From the NCBI GenBank assembly GCA_031372145.1, contig JANMKR010000116.1, forward strand, positions 1 to 20,762: 20,762 nt of DNA, given 5' to 3'. Both the position numbers and the translations under genes were made by a program. The stretch is from CALMEC01 sp031372145. Its GTDB lineage: Bacteria; Actinomycetota; Thermoleophilia; Miltoncostaeales; Miltoncostaeaceae. Each line of letters begins with the position of its first letter. The first letter of the stretch is position 1. The notes below the pieces were generated by a model. It worked only from the letters and a program-made list of their open reading frames with translations. It made no database searches and was not told the origin of the DNA. This document shows positions 1 through 6,886 of this stretch, in pieces.

Positions 1-8
1 CCTTCCGA

Positions 9-14
9 TACACT
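9..14 (+). promoter_or_regulatory. Possible -10 box of the tRNA-Asn gene
   Basis: TACACT fits the TANNNT form of a sigma-70 -10 element and lies 12 nt before the mature tRNA 5' end, so transcription would start a few bases upstream of the tRNA. The -35 region would fall outside the window, so this rests on one hexamer only. Confidence 0.3.
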
Positions 15-26
15 CCGTGCGAGTGA

Positions 27-98
27 TCCTCGGTAGCTCAATGGTAGAGCATCCGGCTGTTAACCGGAGGGTTGTAGGTTCGAGTCCTACCCGAGGAG
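27..98 (+). tRNA. tRNA-Asn (anticodon GUU)
   Basis: The cloverleaf can be read directly. The acceptor arm TCCTCGG (27-33) pairs with CCGAGGA (91-97), with discriminator G98. The anticodon stem TCCGG/CCGGA encloses the loop CTGTTAA with anticodon GTT at 59-61, and the T arm carries the GGTTCGAGTCC signature. CCA is not encoded. The gene decodes AAC/AAT. It stands alone, with no second tRNA within the visible sequence. Confidence 0.97.
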
Positions 99-132
99 CT
101 GACGAAGTACCTGGGTCCTGAACGAACGCGAT

Positions 133-179
133 CGAGCCCGCGAAGGTCACCTCAACTCAGGTGATTGCGTCACGGCTCG
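133..179. terminator. Two-tier hairpin between tRNA-Asn and the LD-carboxypeptidase gene
   Basis: An inner perfect 6-bp stem TCACCT (147-152)/AGGTGA (159-164) with a 6-nt loop sits inside an outer stem CGAGCC (133-138)/GGCTCG (174-179). It lies between the 3' ends of two convergent genes and could end transcription from both sides. There is no clear U-tract, as is common in GC-rich actinobacteria. The terminator role is inferred from position and symmetry. Confidence 0.35.
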
Positions 180-208
180 GTGTCGCGACTCGCGTTCGGC
201 TCGACGAC

Positions 209-1108
209 TCAGGGAACGCTCAGCGTCCCGGTGGTGGTGTCGATCGTCGCGTGCGCGCCGACTGGGAGGGCGGCGTTGGGGCCGTCGTGACCGATTGGCA
301 GGCCCATCAGCACAGGGAGACCGAGGTCGTGGACACGGTCGCGGAGGACCTCGTCGATCAGGTCGGTGTCCGAGTGGGTGAACCGGCCAAGGGCGAGGGC
401 GGCCACGCGGTCGAAGATGCCGTTCATCCGCCACTGGGTGAAGAGCCGGTCGACCCGAAAGGGCGGCTCGTTGACGTCCTCCAGGACCAGGATCGCGCCG
501 TCGAGGTTTGGCATCCATCGTGTGCCGAACATCGCCGTGGCAACCGCCAGGTTGGCCGGCATCAGCGGGCCGCTCGCGCGTCCTGCGACCACCACCTCGC
601 CCTGCAGGTCGTCGACCGGCTCGCCGAAGAGGATCGTACGCATGCGCTCACGCGACCAGTCCGGCTCGGCTGCCAGGCTGACGACCGCGGGTCCGTGGAG
701 GCTCCCGACCCCGACCGATGCAAGGCTCCACTGCAGCGCGGTCAGATCCGAGAACCCCACGAGCCAAGGAGGATCGGGTCGACGGGGCCATTGCCAATCT
801 TCGAGGATGCGTAGGCAACCGTGTCCGCCGCGCGCGGCGACGACCGCCCGGGCGGTCCCGGCCCACGCCGCCTTCAGCTCGTCGCGGCGCACATCGTCAT
901 CGCCGGCGAGGTACGGGAGCGAGCCGGTGCGCCCGGCGATGTCGGGCGCCACCTCGACCGTGAGTCCCCACGCGCGGAGGATCTCCACGCCCGCGGCGAA
1001 CCGGTCCGTCACGTCCTGGTCGATCAGGGAGCCTGCGGGAGCGACGACCCGGACATGATCGCCGTGACGAAGCGGTCGAGGCGGCACGATCCGGGCGTCG
1101 GCACTCAT
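209..1108 (-). CDS. ldcA: LD-carboxypeptidase (peptidase family S66, muramoyltetrapeptide carboxypeptidase-like)
   Basis: This 299-aa cytosolic protein belongs to the S66 serine peptidases, which remove the terminal D-Ala from tetrapeptide stems during murein recycling (family knowledge). The expected triad is visible: nucleophile Ser120 in GFSDLTALQ, Glu210 in LVLEDVNEPP and His274 in IGHDGPNAALPVG. The N-terminal part carries the family's VVAPAG segment and the ARGGHG motif near residue 92. No signal peptide is visible, which suits recycling rather than periplasmic work, although some S66 members instead give resistance to microcin C or cleave other peptides. The ATG start is preceded by a TAGCCT box only 6 nt away, so the mRNA is probably leaderless. 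It is a single gene, convergent with the tRNA and divergent from the next ORF. Confidence 0.9.
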   Translation of the reverse strand: MSADARIVPPRPLRHGDHVRVVAPAGSLIDQDVTDRFAAGVEILRAWGLTVEVAPDIAGRTGSLPYLAGDDDVRRDELKAAWAGTARAVVAARGGHGCLRILEDWQWPRRPDPPWLVGFSDLTALQWSLASVGVGSLHGPAVVSLAAEPDWSRERMRTILFGEPVDDLQGEVVVAGRASGPLMPANLAVATAMFGTRWMPNLDGAILVLEDVNEPPFRVDRLFTQWRMNGIFDRVAALALGRFTHSDTDLIDEVLRDRVHDLGLPVLMGLPIGHDGPNAALPVGAHATIDTTTGTLSVP

Positions 1109-1114
1109 CGCCTG

Positions 1115-1120
1115 AGGCTA
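1115..1120 (-). promoter_or_regulatory. Predicted -10 box for a leaderless LD-carboxypeptidase mRNA
   Basis: Read on the minus strand, TAGCCT is followed by 6 nt and then the ATG. Transcription starting about 7 nt after the box would begin at the start codon itself. No Shine-Dalgarno sequence is needed and only a weak AGG is seen. Confidence 0.4.
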
Positions 1121-1198
1121 CGACATCGTGCGCGTTGCGTCCGCCGCCCTGGCGTGGGAGGGTTCCTGTGATCCGCAGAACCTCGGAGGGACGCAGGA

Positions 1199-1750
1199 GT
1201 GGGCGTCGAACAACGCAGCGGCGTGAATGTCATCCTGGAATACCCGGCCACGCCGGATGAGACGTTGGCGTTGTCGATGGCGTTTTCGGATGCCGGGATC
1301 CCTGCGCGGCTCCGGGCCGCACCCCGCCGCCGCGCGGTCGAGAGCTCGGTCTGGCGTGTGGTGATCTCGACACCGCTCCATGAGTTGCTGGTGGGGTTCG
1401 GTGTTCCACGCGCGGCGCTCCCGCAGACACTCCACCGGCTCGTGCACCGCGTCGCGGAGGCGTGGAGCCAGGGCCCCGTCGGCCATATCGAGGTGGGCGC
1501 GCGCGGACGCAAGCGCCGGGCGACCGGCGGTGTGCTGCTGACCCCCGACCTTCCGCCGATCGCGTACACGCAGCTGGTACGGCTCGCCTCGGGCACGCTC
1601 GAAGCCGAGCGGCTGTTTCTGTGGGATGACCATGGCGCCGAGTGGATCACGTTCGACGCCGACGTACCGGTCGGCGTCCCGTCAGGCGATGAGGGCCGCG
1701 CGGACCTGCGCAGCGAACTGCTCCAGCACCGCTTCCGCCGCTCCGACTGA
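1199..1750 (+). CDS. Hypothetical protein, 183 aa
   Basis: I recognise no family. The frame starts at GTG with a good ribosome-binding site (GGAGGG, 8 nt upstream), and codon use looks coding. The product is soluble, with no signal peptide or membrane segment. It contains an Arg-rich stretch near 38-47, a mixed alpha/beta middle, a second basic patch (GARGRKRRATGG, about 99-110) and an acidic C-terminal part (about 138-160). The opposite strand is also open here, but its translations are Ser/Arg/Pro-rich as expected for antisense frames. Its last 69 nt overlap the 3' end of trpA tail to tail, and the hairpin that probably ends the trp transcript lies inside its coding sequence. Function unknown. 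Confidence 0.6.
   Translation: MGVEQRSGVNVILEYPATPDETLALSMAFSDAGIPARLRAAPRRRAVESSVWRVVISTPLHELLVGFGVPRAALPQTLHRLVHRVAEAWSQGPVGHIEVGARGRKRRATGGVLLTPDLPPIAYTQLVRLASGTLEAERLFLWDDHGAEWITFDADVPVGVPSGDEGRADLRSELLQHRFRRSD
1655..1678 (-). terminator. Probable terminator of the trp operon, inside a convergent gene
   Basis: A perfect 9-bp inverted repeat, GACGCCGAC (1655-1663) and GTCGGCGTC (1670-1678), has a 6-nt loop and starts 3 nt beyond the trpA stop codon. The position suits a Rho-independent terminator, although no U-tract follows on the minus strand. The bases also code for part of the convergent hypothetical protein. Confidence 0.5.
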
Positions 1751-2473
1751 CTCCGCGGTTTCGATCATCCGGATCAGCTGGCTGGCGATGATGACGCCAT
1801 CGCCAAGCGCGCCGATCGCCGCGGCCTGCTCGGGCGTCCGCACGCCGAAGCCCACCGCGAGTGGCGCTGAGATCGCCCGGCGAGCCCTGCTCAGAAACCC
1901 GGTCAGCGCATCGTCGACCACGACCTCGCCTCCGGTCACACCGGTCACGGCCACGCAATAGACAAACCCCTGTGCCTTGCGACCGATCGCCGCCAGGCGC
2001 TCGTCGCTCGAGGTCGGCGCCGCCAGGGGGACCAGCGCAACCCCGGCCCGTGTCGCCTGCTCGCGTACCTCGTCACTCTCGTCGATCGGCAGGTCCGGGA
2101 TGATGAGCCCTGCCACGCCGGCGGCGGCCGCCCGTTCCAGGAACACGCGCACGCCTTGCGCGAGCACCGCGTTGAGGTACGTCATCAGCACCACCGGTGG
2201 ACCACCGCGCAGCCCTGCGGCGATCTCGATGACGTCGGACGGGGTGGTACCCGCCTCCAATGCACGCTGACCGGCAGCCTGAATCGTGGGGCCGTCGGCC
2301 AGCGGGTCCGAGAACGGGACGCCCAACTCGATGATGTCGGCGTGCTTGGCCAGTACCTTGGCGTACCGCATGCTCGTTGCCACATCGGGGTCGCCCCCCA
2401 TGACGTACGGGATGAACAGCGGCCTGCCGGCCTCGCGGAAGGCTCGCTCCAGCCGCCCTGCCCCGTCAGTCAT
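1682..2473 (-). CDS. trpA: Tryptophan synthase alpha subunit
   Basis: This 263-aa TIM-barrel enzyme splits indole-3-glycerol phosphate to indole and glyceraldehyde 3-phosphate and passes indole to TrpB in the alpha2-beta2 complex. The catalytic residues fall at the classical numbers, Glu49 (IIELGVPFSDP) and Asp60 (PLADGP). Phosphate-binding segments are GVTG at 178-181 and GFGV at 208-211. The length is normal for the family. The chosen ATG lies within the trpB 3' end (ATGACTGA, 8-nt overlap), so translation is probably coupled. An open frame continues upstream but is only the trpB shadow. It is the last gene of the kinase-trpF-trpB-trpA unit, and its 3' end overlaps the convergent hypothetical gene by 69 nt. 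Confidence 0.97.
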   Translation of the reverse strand: MTDGAGRLERAFREAGRPLFIPYVMGGDPDVATSMRYAKVLAKHADIIELGVPFSDPLADGPTIQAAGQRALEAGTTPSDVIEIAAGLRGGPPVVLMTYLNAVLAQGVRVFLERAAAAGVAGLIIPDLPIDESDEVREQATRAGVALVPLAAPTSSDERLAAIGRKAQGFVYCVAVTGVTGGEVVVDDALTGFLSRARRAISAPLAVGFGVRTPEQAAAIGALGDGVIIASQLIRMIETAESVGAAEAVLEQFAAQVRAALIA

Positions 2474-3650
2474 CGAGCGCGAGTGCCGCTCCCACGGCGT
2501 CGACGTCTTTGTCGCCGCGACCCGACAGGCACAGCAGCACCGGTCCCAGGGCACCCAACGCCGCGCCATCGCGGGCGAGCACCGCGAGCGCGTGTGAGGT
2601 CTCGAGCGCGGGAATGATGCCCTCGTGGCGCGCACACTCCTGGAACGCCGTCAGCGCCTCGACGTCCGTCGCGCTGACGTAGGTCACCCGGCCGGTGTCG
2701 CGGAGCCACGAATGCTCGGGCCCCACGCCCGGGTAGTCGAGGCCCGCCGAGATCGAATGTGCCTCCGCGACCTGTCCCTCGTCGGTCTGCAAGAGGTACG
2801 AGAACGAGCCATGCAACACGCCGGGTCGCCCATGCCCGAGCGGCGCCCCGTGGTGGCCGGTCTCGATCCCATGCCCGGCCGCCTCGACGCCGACGAGCGC
2901 AACCTGCGTGTCGGGCACGAACGCGCGGAACGTTCCGATGGCGTTGGACCCACCCCCCACGCACGCGATGACCGTCGCGGGCAGGCGTCCCTCCCGGGCC
3001 ACGATCTGCTCGCGAGCCTCGTTGCCGATGACCGACTGGAAGTCGGCCACGAGTTCCGGATACGGCGCGGGGCCAACCGCCGAGCCGATGACGTAGTGCG
3101 TGGTGCGCACGTTCGTGACCCAGTCGCGGATCGCCTCGCTGGTCGCATCCTTGAGGGTGCCGCTGCCGGAGTCGACGGGCAGCACCTCGGCGCCCAGCAT
3201 CCTCATGCGAACGACGTTGAGCCGTTGGCGCTCCATGTCGACGCGACCCATGTAGACGTGGCACTCAAACCCCAGGAGCGCGGCTGCCGTCGCGGTCGCG
3301 ACGCCGTGCTGACCCGCCCCGGTCTCGGCGATGATGCGCTGCTTGCCCATGCGTTTGGCCAGGAGTACCTGCGCCAGCGCGTTGTTGATCTTGTGGGCGC
3401 CCGTGTGGCACAGGTCCTCGCGCTTGAAGTACAGCCGGTCGATTCCGTACGCCGCGCCCAGGCGTTCGGCCAGGTACAGCGGCGTTGGCCGCCCGACGAA
3501 GGTCGCGAGCAGGCCGTCCAGCTCGGCGCGAAACACCGGATCTTCGCGGTACTGCTCAAACGCCACCGTCAGCTCGTCAAGCGCGCCGATCACGGTCTCG
3601 GGCACATACCGGCCGCCATACGGACCGAAACGCGTCGCAAGCTCGCTCAT
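2466..3650 (-). CDS. trpB: Tryptophan synthase beta subunit
   Basis: This 394-aa PLP enzyme condenses indole with L-serine to make L-tryptophan. PLP-binding Lys87 lies in HTGAHKINNALAQ and catalytic Glu109 in AETGAGQHG, both at the same numbers as the enteric enzyme. The cofactor-phosphate loop GGGSNA is at 232-237. The length and the TRFGPYGGRYVPE N-terminus are typical of TrpB1, the partner of TrpA, rather than stand-alone TrpB2. The start was set at the ATG that forms an ATGA overlap with trpF; the open frame runs further upstream without homology. All active-site residues are present. Confidence 0.98.
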   Translation of the reverse strand: MSELATRFGPYGGRYVPETVIGALDELTVAFEQYREDPVFRAELDGLLATFVGRPTPLYLAERLGAAYGIDRLYFKREDLCHTGAHKINNALAQVLLAKRMGKQRIIAETGAGQHGVATATAAALLGFECHVYMGRVDMERQRLNVVRMRMLGAEVLPVDSGSGTLKDATSEAIRDWVTNVRTTHYVIGSAVGPAPYPELVADFQSVIGNEAREQIVAREGRLPATVIACVGGGSNAIGTFRAFVPDTQVALVGVEAAGHGIETGHHGAPLGHGRPGVLHGSFSYLLQTDEGQVAEAHSISAGLDYPGVGPEHSWLRDTGRVTYVSATDVEALTAFQECARHEGIIPALETSHALAVLARDGAALGALGPVLLCLSGRGDKDVDAVGAALALDD

Positions 3651-4285
3651 CCCACCTCCACCATGTCGTGGACCGCGTGGATGAACGCCGCGACGCGCAC
3701 CAGGTCCTTGTGACCAGGGCTCGACTCCACGCCGCTCGACACGTCGACCGCCCACGGGCGAACCCGCCGTACCGCTTCGGCCACGTTGTCCGGATCGAGC
3801 CCACCCGCCAAGACGAATGGGCGCTGCAGCGGCGTCTCCTCGAGCAGACTCCAATCGAACCTCTGGCCGGTGCCGCCGTGCCGGCCGGCGACGGATGCGT
3901 CAAGGAACACCAGATCCGCACGACTCGCCTTGGCTGCAGCGATGTCAGCGGGGCCACCGACCGGAAACCCCTGGAACACGCGTAACCGCGCGGCCGTACG
4001 CACCGCCTCCACATCGACGTTGGAACCATGGAGCTGGACATCGGTCAATCCGGCAGCCGCGGCGGTACGTGCCACCTCGGCCGGGTCAGGATCGACGAAC
4101 ACACCAACGCGACGCACGTGCGACGGCAGCGCTTTGGACACCGCTCGCGCCTGGTCGACGTCGACGCGCCGCGAACTCTCGGGCGCGAAGATCAGGCCGA
4201 TCGCCCAGACGCCCAAACGAGCGCACGCGACTGCCTCGGCGGGTTCGGTGAGCCCACACACCTTCACAAAAGGTCGAGTGCTCAT
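3647..4285 (-). CDS. trpF: Phosphoribosylanthranilate isomerase
   Basis: This 212-aa TIM barrel carries out the Amadori rearrangement of phosphoribosylanthranilate to CdRP in tryptophan synthesis. General base Cys10 is in KVCGLTEP and general acid Asp129 in LVFLDASV. The GGTG turn (137-140), AGGLDPDNV (160-168) and DVSSGVES with GHKD (181-194) are the usual substrate-phosphate signatures. The start is the ATG overlapping the stop of the upstream histidine kinase (ATGA), and its own stop overlaps the trpB start in the same way. The genes for the other pathway steps (trpE, trpG, trpD, trpC) are not in the window. That trpF is coupled to a sensor kinase rather than to trpC is unusual. Confidence 0.97.
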   Translation of the reverse strand: MSTRPFVKVCGLTEPAEAVACARLGVWAIGLIFAPESSRRVDVDQARAVSKALPSHVRRVGVFVDPDPAEVARTAAAAGLTDVQLHGSNVDVEAVRTAARLRVFQGFPVGGPADIAAAKASRADLVFLDASVAGRHGGTGQRFDWSLLEETPLQRPFVLAGGLDPDNVAEAVRRVRPWAVDVSSGVESSPGHKDLVRVAAFIHAVHDMVEVG

Positions 4286-5508
4286 GTGCCGATCTGTGCG
4301 AGCCTGCCGCGCTCGGCGCCGCGCCACCGCGGGAGGAACACCGTGATGAGCGAGCCGACGCCGGGGCGGCTCCACACTTCGAGCGACCCTCCCAGGAGCT
4401 GCGCTCGGTCGCGCATGCCGAACAGGCCATACCGCGCCTGAGGATTGCCCGGCGTGGGCCGGCGCACCTGATCCGGCTCGAATCCGCGCCCGTTGTCGCG
4501 TACCTCCATCGTGATGCCGGCGGGCCCTTCGCGCAGACGCACCGCCACCTCGGTCGCGGCGCCGTGGCGGGCGGCGTTGTTGAGCGCCTCCTGGAGGATG
4601 CGGTAGAACGTGATCTTCTGCGACAACGACACGCGGTTGTCGGGGAACTCGCCGCGTGTCTCGTAGTCGACGACGACACCTTGTTGGGTCTCAAACGCCC
4701 GCACCGCGTTGCTCAGGACATCAGGCAGCGTTCGATCTTCGAACTGTGCGGGGCGCAAATGACCGATCAGCTCGCGCATCTCCTGGAGCGCGCCGCCGAG
4801 CGTCTCGTAGATGCGCGCCAAGCCAGGACGCAACTTGTCGGGCAGGACCGCTCCACCACCCTCGGCATCGACCAGGTCCGCCTCGAGGAGCTGCACCTCC
4901 AGCAGTGCCACCGACAGCTGCTGGGTCGGACCATCGTGGATGTCCAAGCCGATGCGCCCCAACATGCGCTCATCACCTTCGAGGATCTGGGCCATTGCGC
5001 GCTCGAGCGTCTCGTACAGGCGGACCTGCTCGAGCAGGCTGCCGATGCGTTCGGCGCCGACGCGCGCCGCGTGCCTGCGCAGCGTGTCCTCGGACAGCGG
5101 GCTGGCAGCGGCAACCCAGACGACGCCCAGCGACCGCTCCGAAGACCGCACGGGCAACGCCAACGCATGCTTGAACCCCGCCACTCGGAGCGCCTCGGGC
5201 AGCGTGCCGGCTTCGACGTCGAGTTCGACGCCCTCACCGTGGGCCTGCCCCGCCGCACCATCAGACAGCGGCGCATTGTCAAGCCCGGGGCCCGACGAGG
5301 CGATGTTGACGGACCCGACCACGGTGAAGCGCCCCTCCCGTGGATCCGCCGCCTGCAAGACCGCGGCGCGCCCGCCGAGCGCATCGACGATCGCGCGAAG
5401 CAATCGGGCCATCTCACCCGTGGGGTCGTCCTGGTCGACCGACGCCTCCGTGACGGCGATCAACGCGGCGACCGCGGTCGGCTCGTATGGGGGTTCGGTC
5501 TCCGGCAT
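4282..5508 (-). CDS. Cytosolic sensor histidine kinase, GAF plus HisKA_3/HATPase_c (NarL/DegS type)
   Basis: This 408-aa protein has no membrane segment. Residues about 10-170 look like a GAF sensor domain, ending in the typical LPVRSS...LGVVWV strand and the ...EQVRLYETLERA exit helix. HisKA_3 follows (about 178-252), with phospho-acceptor His191 in LDIHDGPTQQLS. The HATPase_c domain (about 298-393) has the N box EALNNAARH (307-315), G1 DNGRGF (338-343), G2 YGLFGMRDRA (360-369) and a final GVGS. It should autophosphorylate and pass phosphate to the two divergent response regulators, of which the NarL-type one is the natural partner. The ligand cannot be told. Its stop codon overlaps the trpF start, so kinase and trp genes probably share one mRNA. 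The ATG lies 6 nt after a TACAAT box, suggesting a leaderless transcript. Confidence 0.93.
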   Translation of the reverse strand: MPETEPPYEPTAVAALIAVTEASVDQDDPTGEMARLLRAIVDALGGRAAVLQAADPREGRFTVVGSVNIASSGPGLDNAPLSDGAAGQAHGEGVELDVEAGTLPEALRVAGFKHALALPVRSSERSLGVVWVAAASPLSEDTLRRHAARVGAERIGSLLEQVRLYETLERAMAQILEGDERMLGRIGLDIHDGPTQQLSVALLEVQLLEADLVDAEGGGAVLPDKLRPGLARIYETLGGALQEMRELIGHLRPAQFEDRTLPDVLSNAVRAFETQQGVVVDYETRGEFPDNRVSLSQKITFYRILQEALNNAARHGAATEVAVRLREGPAGITMEVRDNGRGFEPDQVRRPTPGNPQARYGLFGMRDRAQLLGGSLEVWSRPGVGSLITVFLPRWRGAERGRLAQIGT

Positions 5509-5514
5509 CGGTCC

Positions 5515-5520
5515 ATTGTA
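5515..5520 (-). promoter_or_regulatory. Predicted -10 box for the kinase-trpFBA transcript
   Basis: On the minus strand TACAAT matches TATAAT at 5 of 6 bases and is separated from the kinase ATG by 6 nt, so the transcript would be leaderless. A poor -35 candidate (GTGAAC, minus strand of 5537-5542) lies 16 nt upstream. No trp leader peptide or attenuator fits between this box and the ORF. Confidence 0.5.
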
Positions 5521-5593
5521 GTGCGCCGTGTCAGACGTTCACCCAACTTCGGAATCCGACCGAGCAGACGGGTGGGCCGACAAGGTTACTCGA

Positions 5594-5606
5594 GGGCAAT
5601 GTGCCC
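5594..5606. promoter_or_regulatory. Dyad in the kinase/response-regulator intergenic region
   Basis: GGGCA-ATG-TGCCC is a perfect 13-bp dyad in the 254-bp space between the divergent kinase and regulator genes. Two further small dyads lie nearby: CCGG-N5-CCGG (5621-5633) and ACTCG-N8-CGAGT (5649-5666). Any could be an operator for the NarL-type regulator encoded downstream. No coding sequence is seen in the rest of this spacer. Confidence 0.3.
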
Positions 5607-5710
5607 AATTTCCGTTGTTTCCGGCAAAACCGGCTACAGAACCAACAAACTCGACCCTTGGCGAGTCACATCGGAGCAGGACGTCTCGGGTCGGAGCCGA
5701 ATCAGCGGCC

Positions 5711-5716
5711 TATGCT
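5711..5716 (+). promoter_or_regulatory. Possible -10 box for the receiver-only regulator
   Basis: TATGCT lies 46 nt upstream of the ATG, so unlike its neighbours this transcript would have a leader, which ends with the ribosome-binding site AGGAAG. No good -35 element is visible. Confidence 0.35.
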
Positions 5717-5762
5717 CTCTTCAGAAGGTCCTTCGTTCAAACGCGATCAGCGAAAGGAAGGC

Positions 5763-6140
5763 ATGGTCCGCGTTCTCCTCGCAGATGACAACGCTCAGTT
5801 CCGAGCGGTGCTCCGGCGCCTGCTCGAACGCGACCCCCAGATTCAGGTCTTGGCTGAGGCGTCCAACGGCAAGGAGGCCATTGCCCTGGCCGAGGAGCAT
5901 CGGCCCGATGTCGTCTTGATGGACGTGTCGATGCCCAACCTGGACGGCGTCGAGGCGACCTATGCGCTCAAGGCGCGGTTCCCCGATCTGACGGTTCTGA
6001 TGCTGTCGATCGGCAACAAGGACCAGGAGATCGAAGCCGGCCTGGCAGGCGGCGCGTCGGAATATCTCGTCAAAGGTGCGCCCGCCACCGAGATTGTCGA
6101 CGCGATCAAGCGCCACGGCCTGCTGAGCCCTCGGCCCTGA
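5763..6140 (+). CDS. Single-domain response regulator (receiver only)
   Basis: This 125-aa CheY-like receiver has no output domain. The acidic pair is Asp8/Asp9 (LLADDN), the phosphorylated residue Asp54 (VVLMDVSMP), the switch Ser82 (LMLSIGN) and the invariant Lys104 (YLVKGAP). After alpha-5 the protein stops with KRHGLLSPRP. The nearest sequence style is NarL-family receivers, so it may be a phosphate sink or a relay for the adjacent kinase, or it may bind another protein. The start is the ATG preceded by AGGAAG. An in-frame extension upstream reads through the promoter region and has no receiver homology. The frame shows no sign of a recent truncation: the next in-frame sequence does not encode an HTH. 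Confidence 0.9.
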   Translation: MVRVLLADDNAQFRAVLRRLLERDPQIQVLAEASNGKEAIALAEEHRPDVVLMDVSMPNLDGVEATYALKARFPDLTVLMLSIGNKDQEIEAGLAGGASEYLVKGAPATEIVDAIKRHGLLSPRP

Positions 6141-6167
6141 CGTCGGTCGGGACGATGCAAGCGTTGG

Positions 6168-6178
6168 CCACCAGGTGG
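6168..6178. promoter_or_regulatory. Dyad upstream of the NarL-type regulator gene
   Basis: CCACC-A-GGTGG is a perfect dyad ending 2 nt before the TACGCT box that could drive the regulator gene. A protein bound here would block or contact RNA polymerase. An operator role, perhaps autoregulation, is inference. Confidence 0.28.
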
Positions 6179-6180
6179 GG

Positions 6181-6186
6181 TACGCT
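6181..6186 (+). promoter_or_regulatory. Possible -10 box between the two response regulators
   Basis: TACGCT (TANNNT) lies 9 nt before a GTGATG pair that opens a six-codon reading frame ending on the start codon of the NarL-type regulator. It would allow the second regulator to be transcribed apart from the first. Confidence 0.33.
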
Positions 6187-6195
6187 GTCGACAAC

Positions 6196-6216
6196 GTGAT
6201 GGAGCAGAAGTCATGA
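6196..6216 (+). CDS. Possible leaderless six-codon upstream ORF of the NarL-type regulator
   Basis: GTG-ATG-GAG-CAG-AAG-TCA-TGA encodes MMEQKS, and its TGA overlaps the regulator ATG as ATGA. With a TACGCT box 9 nt ahead it could be translated from a leaderless mRNA and feed ribosomes to the regulator. The GGAG inside it can equally be the ordinary ribosome-binding site of the regulator, so this may be chance. Confidence 0.25.
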   Translation: MMEQKS

Positions 6217-6866
6217 CAGCCCGGTCGTTGATGCGCGTGGCGATCGCTGATGATCACCGCTTGATGTTGGACGGGATCAAACGTGCGCTCGAAACCGCTC
6301 CCGACATCGAGGTCGTGGGCGAGGCAATGAGCGGCGACGAGATGCTGGCATTGCTGCCGACCATCGAGCCGGACGTGGTGATCTTGGATCTGCGCATGCC
6401 CAACGGGGACGGGCTCGACACCCTCTCGCGCATCCGTGAGGACCACCCGGGCATGAAGGTGATCATCCTTTCGATGTTCGAGGACTCAGAGCACATCGAT
6501 CAGGCACTCCAGCGCGGCGCCGACGGCTACGTCGTCAAGTCCATCAACCCGCTCGACCTGCCGTCGACGATCCGTCAGGTGGTCGAAGGAACCGTGCATC
6601 TACGTGGTGTGGCGACGTCGGCGACACCTGCCGACGGCGGCGCGACGGACGGCACCAAGGCCGTCAGCGTCGATGTGCTGACCGAGCGTGAGTTGTCCAT
6701 CCTGCGCCTCGTGGCGGAGGGGCTGTCCAACCTCGACATCGCCAACCGGCTCTTCGTGACCGAGCAGACGGTCAAGTTCCACCTGTCGAACATCTACCGC
6801 AAACTCGGGGTCGCGAACCGCACCGAAGCCACGCGGTACGCCTATCGGGCCAAGCTCATCGAGTAG
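6213..6866 (+). CDS. NarL/FixJ-family response regulator with LuxR-type HTH
   Basis: This 217-aa protein has an N-terminal receiver (about 7-125) with Asp13/Asp14 (IADDH), phosphorylation site Asp59 (VVILDLRMP), Ser87 and Lys109 (YVVKSI). A short variable linker (about 132-150) leads to a GerE/LuxR HTH (about 154-212) containing LTERELSILRLVAEGLSN and the recognition helix TEQTVKFHLSNIYRKL. It is the expected DNA-binding output of the divergent HisKA_3 kinase. GGAG lies 8 nt before the ATG at 6213; a second ATG seven codons in would also leave a complete domain. Targets are not known; the dyads near its own promoter and in the kinase spacer are candidates. Confidence 0.95.
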   Translation: MTARSLMRVAIADDHRLMLDGIKRALETAPDIEVVGEAMSGDEMLALLPTIEPDVVILDLRMPNGDGLDTLSRIREDHPGMKVIILSMFEDSEHIDQALQRGADGYVVKSINPLDLPSTIRQVVEGTVHLRGVATSATPADGGATDGTKAVSVDVLTERELSILRLVAEGLSNLDIANRLFVTEQTVKFHLSNIYRKLGVANRTEATRYAYRAKLIE

Positions 6867-6886
6867 GTGTCCCCGGGTGGGTGGGT

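Noticed and set aside
1105..1650. Minus-strand frames opposite the 183-aa hypothetical gene
   Set aside because: Their translations are Ser/Arg/Pro-rich and lack a ribosome-binding site, while the plus-strand frame has GGAGGG and balanced composition.
2625..3713. 362-codon open frame antisense to trpB
   Set aside because: trpB is certain from its active-site residues; the opposite frame lacks a domain pattern.
5509..5762. trp attenuator, T-box or leader peptide with tandem Trp codons
   Set aside because: The trp genes sit behind the kinase, whose promoter appears leaderless; no Trp-rich short ORF or terminator/antiterminator pair is seen.
4564..5919. 451-codon open frame antisense to the histidine kinase
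   Set aside because: No motif and biased composition; it runs across the divergent promoter region of two well-supported genes.
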